This document shows positions 6,168 to 9,745 of a DNA stretch of 9,745 nucleotides, in pieces. Below the pieces are notes generated by a model. That model was given only the letters and a program-made list of their open reading frames with translations. It ran no database searches and was not told the origin of the DNA. A program made the translations under genes and the position numbers. How positions within the stretch are numbered: position 1 is the first letter of the stretch; every line of letters begins with the position of its first letter. This DNA comes from Thermomicrobiales bacterium (GTDB lineage: Bacteria; Chloroflexota; Limnocylindria; Limnocylindrales; CSP1-4), in the NCBI GenBank assembly GCA_004525275.1, contig SPCO01000039.1, positions 1 to 9,745 of the forward strand, read 5' to 3'.

Positions 6168-7502
6168 ATGAGCAAGATACGGCGCACGGTCGCGATCGGA
6201 GCAGGTTTAGCCGCGGCCGGGACGGTCTTGAGCCGTCGTCGCGCCGGACGGATCCCGACCGACCCACTTGACCCTGACGCGATCCGACCGGAGACGGCCG
6301 CCACCATCACCGCGGAGATGGTGGCCAGACCAAGCATCCGCCGGGCCGACCTGGCCCGCAACTTTGCGCCAGCGATCGCCACGGCGGTCGATCCTCTCCT
6401 CCACGGCCGACGCTACTTCCCACGGATCCTCGAGGACATCGCGGCGGCGAACGACCATGTCCACCTCTTGATCTACGGCTACAAGCCAGGTGACATCGGA
6501 GAGACGTTCCTTGCCGCCCTGGCGGAGCGCGTGGCGGCCGGCGTCGAGGTGCGACTGTCGGTCGATGCCATCGGCAGCGAGGTCGACTTTGGCAGCAAGG
6601 AACTCTTCGCCCGTCTCCGGGAGGCCGGCGTGGAAGTCGTCGCGCACGACGCCGTCATGGTCCTCCGGTTTGGCGAACTCGGCGGCCGACAATTCAAGCC
6701 CGTACTTGAGAACGTGCTCCACTTTGACCATCGAAAGATGATCGTGGTCGACGGTCGCATTGGGTACGTCGGCGGCTCCGGCATCGAGGACCACTACAAC
6801 GACGAGCGCTTCTACGACGTCATGTGCCGGGTGGAAGGTCCGATCGTGGCCCAACTGGCTGCCGTCTTCCTGCTCAGCTGGCGCAATAACGGCGGTCTCG
6901 CGCCGGCCGATCCGTCGCTCATCCGATACTTCCCGCCGGCGACGCTCGTCGTGGCACCCGATGCCCCGATTCGGGCCTCCACGACCGTCCTGTGGAACGT
7001 GCCGGGAACCGGCCACCACCCGATCAGCGACACGATCGAGCGAGCGCTCGAGGATGCCGCCCGCGAGATCCACATCGTCAACCCGTACATCTCGAACCGC
7101 GAGATCCTGGAGCGCCTGCTGGCAGCCGCATTGCGAGGCGTCCGGGTCCGCCTCGTCGCACCGGGCAAACCGACCCCACCGTATCCCGCCGCTGCCTTCC
7201 GGAACTGGTACGGTCGACTGCTCGATGCCGGCGTGGAGATCCTGCTGCATCCGGAAATGGCGCACGCCAAGGTCCTCCGCATCGACGATCATGTACTGAT
7301 CGGCGGGTGCAACCTGGACGACCTCTCGCTCTTCCGCAACGACGAGCTTGATCTGTTGTTCGAGGATCCCGGGGTCGCGGAGCTCACCGAGCGGAGCATC
7401 TTCGACGAGCTGGTCGGGATGTCCACGCCGGCCGTCGCGCCGACCGGCACGAAGGACCAGTTCTGGAACGCCACCATGGATCGCGTCTCGCGCCTGCTCT
7501 AG
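6168..7502 (+). CDS. Phospholipase D / cardiolipin synthase-like protein with two HKD motifs
   Basis: This 444-aa protein belongs to the phospholipase D superfamily. It has two complete H-x-K-x4-D motifs: H188, K190, D195 (followed by GYVGGSG) and H366, K368, D373 (followed by GGCNLDDLS). The 178-residue spacing suits one bilobed active site, as in cardiolipin synthases. These enzymes work through a phosphohistidine intermediate and transfer or hydrolyse phosphatidyl groups. A short basic and hydrophobic N-terminus (IRRTVAIGAGLAAAGTVL) may be a weak membrane anchor; the two N-terminal helices of classical ClsA are missing, so ClsB/YwiE-type or other phosphodiesterase activity is also possible. 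It lies 57 bp after the holin/phosphodiesterase gene on the same strand. A TACAGT box suggests its own leaderless transcript, possibly in addition to readthrough. Fold assignment is secure; the exact reaction is not. Confidence 0.93.
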   Translation: MSKIRRTVAIGAGLAAAGTVLSRRRAGRIPTDPLDPDAIRPETAATITAEMVARPSIRRADLARNFAPAIATAVDPLLHGRRYFPRILEDIAAANDHVHLLIYGYKPGDIGETFLAALAERVAAGVEVRLSVDAIGSEVDFGSKELFARLREAGVEVVAHDAVMVLRFGELGGRQFKPVLENVLHFDHRKMIVVDGRIGYVGGSGIEDHYNDERFYDVMCRVEGPIVAQLAAVFLLSWRNNGGLAPADPSLIRYFPPATLVVAPDAPIRASTTVLWNVPGTGHHPISDTIERALEDAAREIHIVNPYISNREILERLLAAALRGVRVRLVAPGKPTPPYPAAAFRNWYGRLLDAGVEILLHPEMAHAKVLRIDDHVLIGGCNLDDLSLFRNDELDLLFEDPGVAELTERSIFDELVGMSTPAVAPTGTKDQFWNATMDRVSRLL

Positions 7503-7507
7503 ACACG

Positions 7508-7540
7508 AACGTGCGCCAGGCACGAGGCCTGACGCACGTT
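7508..7540. terminator. Hairpin between convergent genes (possible two-way terminator)
   Basis: AACGTGCG (7508-7515) pairs with CGCACGTT (7533-7540), followed by one C/A mismatch, then CAGGC (7517-7521) with GCCTG (7527-7531) around a 5-nt loop, giving 13 pairs in all. It begins 6 bp after the phospholipase D stop and also lies downstream of the SHOCT gene on the other strand. There is no T-run on either side. Its place between converging genes supports a terminator or 3'-end stabilising role for both. Confidence 0.6.
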
Positions 7541-7550
7541 GATCGTTCAG

Positions 7551-7568
7551 GTCACCGCAACGGGTGAC
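7551..7568. terminator. Second hairpin, just after the SHOCT gene stop
   Basis: GTCACC (7551-7556) pairs with GGTGAC (7563-7568) across a 6-nt loop. On the minus strand it begins 5 bp past the SHOCT stop codon. With the stronger hairpin at 7508-7540 it may end or protect the minus-strand transcript. It has no T-run, and a 6-bp stem alone is weak. Confidence 0.35.
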
Positions 7569-7573
7569 GGCGC

Positions 7574-7885
7574 CTACAGCCCCAAGACTTTCGCCTTGGC
7601 GGCCGAGAACTCCTCGTCGCTCAGGATCCCCTGGGTGTGCAGGTTGGCAAGGTTCTCCAGCTGGGCCGTCGTCGGATCGACCGGTGCGGCGGCCGGGGCC
7701 GGCGCGGCCTGCGGCTGCTGGGCCATCGCATCGATCTGGGCCTGCTGCTGGGCCATCTGCTGATTCTGTGCCTGCTCATTGGCACTGGCCTGGGCGCTCT
7801 TGTTCGCACTGGACGCACCCACATGGGCAGCCGTGCCTACCACGGCGGCCGTCATGAGCAGTCCTGGACCTCGTCGTCGTCGCAT
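7574..7885 (-). CDS. Small SHOCT-domain protein with an N-terminal hydrophobic segment
   Basis: This 103-aa protein starts with four arginines (MRRRRG), then one hydrophobic segment (about 8-24), a Gln/Ala/Asn-rich stretch likely to form a coiled coil (about 28-57), a Pro/Ala linker (58-70) and a C-terminal SHOCT domain (about 73-103). The SHOCT part shows the usual pattern: QLENLANLHTQGILSDEEF, then AKAKVLGL at the very end. SHOCT is thought to be an oligomerisation or anchoring module, so this is probably a small single-pass or peripheral membrane protein. I chose the ATG at 7885, with GAAAGGAT about 13 nt upstream; the frame is open further upstream to 8038, but that would overlap the preceding gene by over 100 bp and encode an arginine/serine-rich shadow. 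It lies 34 bp after the DUF6325-like gene, probably on the same transcript. Confidence 0.85.
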   Translation of the reverse strand: MRRRRGPGLLMTAAVVGTAAHVGASSANKSAQASANEQAQNQQMAQQQAQIDAMAQQPQAAPAPAAAPVDPTTAQLENLANLHTQGILSDEEFSAAKAKVLGL

Positions 7886-7919
7886 CGTGTTTGGCTGATC
7901 CTTTCTGTGGTTCGACCGG

Positions 7920-8357
7920 TCAGGCCGAGATCGCTGCTGCTTCGAGTTCGGCGTTGACCATCTCGAGCGCTTCCGGCGGGATGGTGTCCCGGCTGATGAG
8001 GAAGCCGCCAGCTCCGATGATCGCGTCCTTGATGCCAACGGCCCAGTGATGCTCGAAGAGGAGGATCAGGGCCGAAGTATTCGTCGGCAGCGCATCGGCG
8101 AGCCTCTCGATGTCCTCCGGCGTCAGGAGGCCCATCAGGCCGTCCATCAGCCCCGCGAACCCGGCAAATCGCTCGTCATCCTTGTTATCGAGCTCGACGA
8201 CCGCGACATCGCCATCGATGTCCTTGGTCACGAAGACGACGTCGACGAGGCGGATGATGCCCGCGTTCACGACCGCTTCGATCTCCTTGGCGATCTCGCC
8301 GTTGAACCGGTTGCCCTCGAACCCGAGGACGGTGTATTCGAGTGGGCCGAGTGTCAT
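7920..8357 (-). CDS. DUF6325-like protein
   Basis: This 145-aa protein resembles the DUF6325 family, which I recognise from memory. Matching features are the opening GPLEYTVLGFEGNRFNGEIA (residues 4-23), the stretch from GIIRLVDVVFVTKD to the DGDVAVVELD strand (33-57), a glycine/leucine-rich LMDGLMGLLTPEDI segment (70-83), and SALILLFEHHWAVGIKDAI followed by GAGGFL (95-120). Proteins of this type occur in actinobacteria and Chloroflexota, often next to a SHOCT protein, as here. Function is unknown. It has alternating beta strands and amphipathic helices, with no signal peptide or clear membrane helix. The ATG at 8357 has a strong AGGGAGG site (8369-8363) 5 nt upstream and a TATAGT -10 box about 65 bp upstream. 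With the SHOCT gene it probably forms a two-gene unit. Confidence 0.85.
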   Translation of the reverse strand: MTLGPLEYTVLGFEGNRFNGEIAKEIEAVVNAGIIRLVDVVFVTKDIDGDVAVVELDNKDDERFAGFAGLMDGLMGLLTPEDIERLADALPTNTSALILLFEHHWAVGIKDAIIGAGGFLISRDTIPPEALEMVNAELEAAAISA

Positions 8358-8421
8358 AGAGGCCTCCCTGGAACTGTCGGCGTTTGGTGATCATCGCCGC
8401 GCGATCATCTCGTGGACGAAC

Positions 8422-8427
8422 ACTATA
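8422..8427 (-). promoter_or_regulatory. -10 box for the DUF6325-like/SHOCT gene pair
   Basis: On the minus strand TATAGT (8427-8422) is one base from the TATAAT consensus and lies in the 133-bp gap after the permease gene. The predicted start is near 8415, giving a leader of about 58 nt. The -35 position (CGGCTG at 17 bp) is poor. Confidence 0.55.
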
Positions 8428-8490
8428 CGCGCTTGTATTCGCTTCAGCCGGTGGTGGTCACCGCCCCGCTCCGGCATCGCGATCGTCTGA

Positions 8491-9745
8491 TCATCCCGAC
8501 TCGGGCGTGACGTCGTCCTGACCGCCATCATCGGGGGGATCCGAGCCCGCCATGAGCAGGTCCGCTGTCGACTCGTCGCCCATGACGGCGATCACGCTGC
8601 GCCAGACCCCCGCCAGGATGCCCAGGAGCGGGACTCCCAGGAACATCCCCATGACGCCCGCCAGCTGTCCGCCGGCTGGGATCGCGATGAGCACGATGGC
8701 CGGGTGCAGGCTGACCGCCTTTCCGTACACGATCGGCGCCATGAAGCTGCCCTGCACGATGTTGAACACCAGGACCCAGACGAGCATGATCACGATGTCC
8801 TGCGACGTGCCGTACTGGACCGCGACCATGAACGCGAGGATCGTCCCCAGGGCGGACCCGATGTAGGGGATGAAGCCCAGGATGAAGGCCAGCGCGGCGA
8901 CCGGCATGATCAGCGGCAGCCCCAGGATGAACATGATGACCGCTGTGGAGCCCGCGCCGAAAGCGGACAGAGCGCCTGTGCCGATCATGTAGTTTCCCAG
9001 GATCGTGACCGCTCGCTGCCCGGCCTGGTCGACTGTGTCTCGCCGCCAGCCGCCGAAGCGCCGGAGGACGACGGCCCAGCCCCGGCTCCCGTCACGCAGA
9101 AGATAGAACGTGAGCAGTGCGCCGAGCAGGAATACCACGACCAGGCCGGCCAGAGCGGTCACCACGGCAGCGAGCGACTGGAGGATGCCGCTGCCGACGA
9201 GACCAGCAAGGGCCTGGAGCCATTCCTGATCCGTCATTGATGCGACTGCGTTGTCGCTCGCCTGAGTGACGTCAGCGGCGTTGGCGATGAGACTGGCCAG
9301 CGCCAGGATGATCAGCACGATGATGGTGGTAGACAGACCCAGCGTGACAACGAGTGCCGCTCGTCCGGATGTCATGCCGCGCTTCTCCAGGATCCGGGTG
9401 GCGGGCTGGAAGGTGGCTGCCAGGATGATCCCGATGGTCGCGGTGGCTGCGACCAATGGCACGAGCCCGCCGATGTACAGGACGAGCGCGCCGAGCGCTG
9501 CAGCGACCAGGAGTCGAACGCTCCACTGACCCGTACGGTCCAGCCAGACCGGGATTTCGGGGGTGCTGGCGACGCTGCTGTGGGCTCGTGCGGACGGCTC
9601 CTGTGTATCGAGGACAGAGGCGACGGCGCCGGAGATGGACATGAGGAACGCCGTCACCGGGATGGCGACGAACAGCCCGAACACCCCGGCGACGGCTGCA
9701 CCGGCCGGCAGGACCAGGAGGATGACGGCCGGATTCAGATTGACC
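8491..9745 (-). CDS. Tandem AI-2E-family (PF01594) permease, 5' end outside the window
   Basis: The frame is open from the window edge to a TGA at 8491-8493, showing 418 codons. Numbering from the GTG at 9684, residues 48-368 form a whole AI-2E-type permease domain: several hydrophobic helices, the FYLLRDG segment (193-199), the hallmark FIPYIGSALG (271-280), and a closing VSLHPAIVLIAIPAG plus LAGVMGMFLGVP. An acidic soluble tail (369-397) follows. The codons before 48 encode VNLNPAVILLVLPAG and VAGVFGLFVAIP, a second copy of that closing segment, then a polar linker (about 26-47). The protein therefore appears to hold two AI-2E domains in one chain; the first is mostly outside the window. 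The GTG at 9684 is inside domain 1 and is not the real start. Family members export varied small molecules (TqsA for autoinducer-2; others act as Na+/H+ antiporters), so the substrate cannot be told. Confidence 0.9.
   Translation of the reverse strand, partial: VNLNPAVILLVLPAGAAVAGVFGLFVAIPVTAFLMSISGAVASVLDTQEPSARAHSSVASTPEIPVWLDRTGQWSVRLLVAAALGALVLYIGGLVPLVAATATIGIILAATFQPATRILEKRGMTSGRAALVVTLGLSTTIIVLIILALASLIANAADVTQASDNAVASMTDQEWLQALAGLVGSGILQSLAAVVTALAGLVVVFLLGALLTFYLLRDGSRGWAVVLRRFGGWRRDTVDQAGQRAVTILGNYMIGTGALSAFGAGSTAVIMFILGLPLIMPVAALAFILGFIPYIGSALGTILAFMVAVQYGTSQDIVIMLVWVLVFNIVQGSFMAPIVYGKAVSLHPAIVLIAIPAGGQLAGVMGMFLGVPLLGILAGVWRSVIAVMGDESTADLLMAGSDPPDDGGQDDVTPESG

Noticed and set aside
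6207..7523. Long open frame antisense to the phospholipase D gene, and similar ones at 109-1080, 1406-2323 and 4917-5957
   Set aside because: They are mirror frames of high-GC coding genes. Their translations are rich in Arg, Asp and Gly with no domain signature, while the opposite strand encodes recognisable families.
7574..8038. Start of the SHOCT gene at 8038
   Set aside because: It would overlap the DUF6325-like gene by over 100 bp and add an Arg/Ser-rich stretch typical of a shadow frame. The ATG at 7885 begins with a basic, then hydrophobic, N-terminus.
8389..8495. Three copies of GATCATC (8389-8395, 8403-8409, 8489-8495)
   Set aside because: The third copy lies across the permease stop codon, the spacing is irregular, and GATC/ATC-rich words are common throughout this window. 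Not enough for an operator call.
8491..9684. GTG at 9684 as the start of the AI-2E permease gene
   Set aside because: The frame is open upstream to the window edge, and the upstream codons continue an AI-2E domain. The GTG falls inside its final conserved segment.
1..9745. CRISPR arrays, tRNA or rRNA genes, insertion sequences, defence systems
   Set aside because: I saw no repeat-spacer pattern, cloverleaf, transposase or terminal inverted repeats. Coding genes fill nearly all of the window.

Overview
The window is high-GC bacterial DNA, densely coded, with no RNA genes, insertion sequences or CRISPR arrays that I can see. The protein set suggests a Chloroflexota or actinobacterium-like lineage: a SufB-SufD-Rieske iron-sulfur operon with an actinobacterial-type SufD C-terminus, a YvlD/holin-like membrane domain fused to an alkaline-phosphatase-superfamily domain, and a DUF6325-like plus SHOCT gene pair. 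This placement is inference from gene content; no marker gene fixes it. The longest gene-free stretch is the 236-bp divergent promoter region at 3736-3971.

Left third (1-3735, minus strand): an iron-sulfur assembly operon read leftwards, sufB, sufD, a Rieske ferredoxin and an unrecognised 182-aa protein. The first three genes overlap by 4 bp at each junction (ATGA, GTGA), so translation is probably coupled. sufC, the ATPase partner, is not in the window. A strong sigma-70-type promoter (TTGACG, 17 bp, GATAAT) lies upstream of sufB, with an imperfect inverted repeat over its -10 and start region. A GGTACC hairpin follows the Rieske stop codon and separates the first three genes from the last.

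Middle (3928-7502, plus strand): a possible nine-codon leader ORF, then a 712-aa fusion of a four-helix YvlD/Phage_holin_4_2 membrane domain with an alkaline-phosphatase-superfamily phosphodiesterase domain, then a twin-HKD phospholipase D/cardiolipin-synthase-like enzyme. The last gene has a TACAGT -10 box placed so that transcription would start at or next to its ATG (leaderless). Together these two genes suggest phospholipid or phosphodiester chemistry at the membrane.

Right third (7503-9745, minus strand): hairpins between the converging genes, then, read leftwards, the 3' part of an AI-2E-family (PF01594) permease gene, a DUF6325-like gene with its own TATAGT promoter, and a small SHOCT protein 34 bp further on. 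The permease is the most unusual feature. The frame stays open to the window edge and encodes the C-terminal end of one AI-2E domain followed by a whole second AI-2E domain, so it looks like a tandem-fused, double-length transporter.
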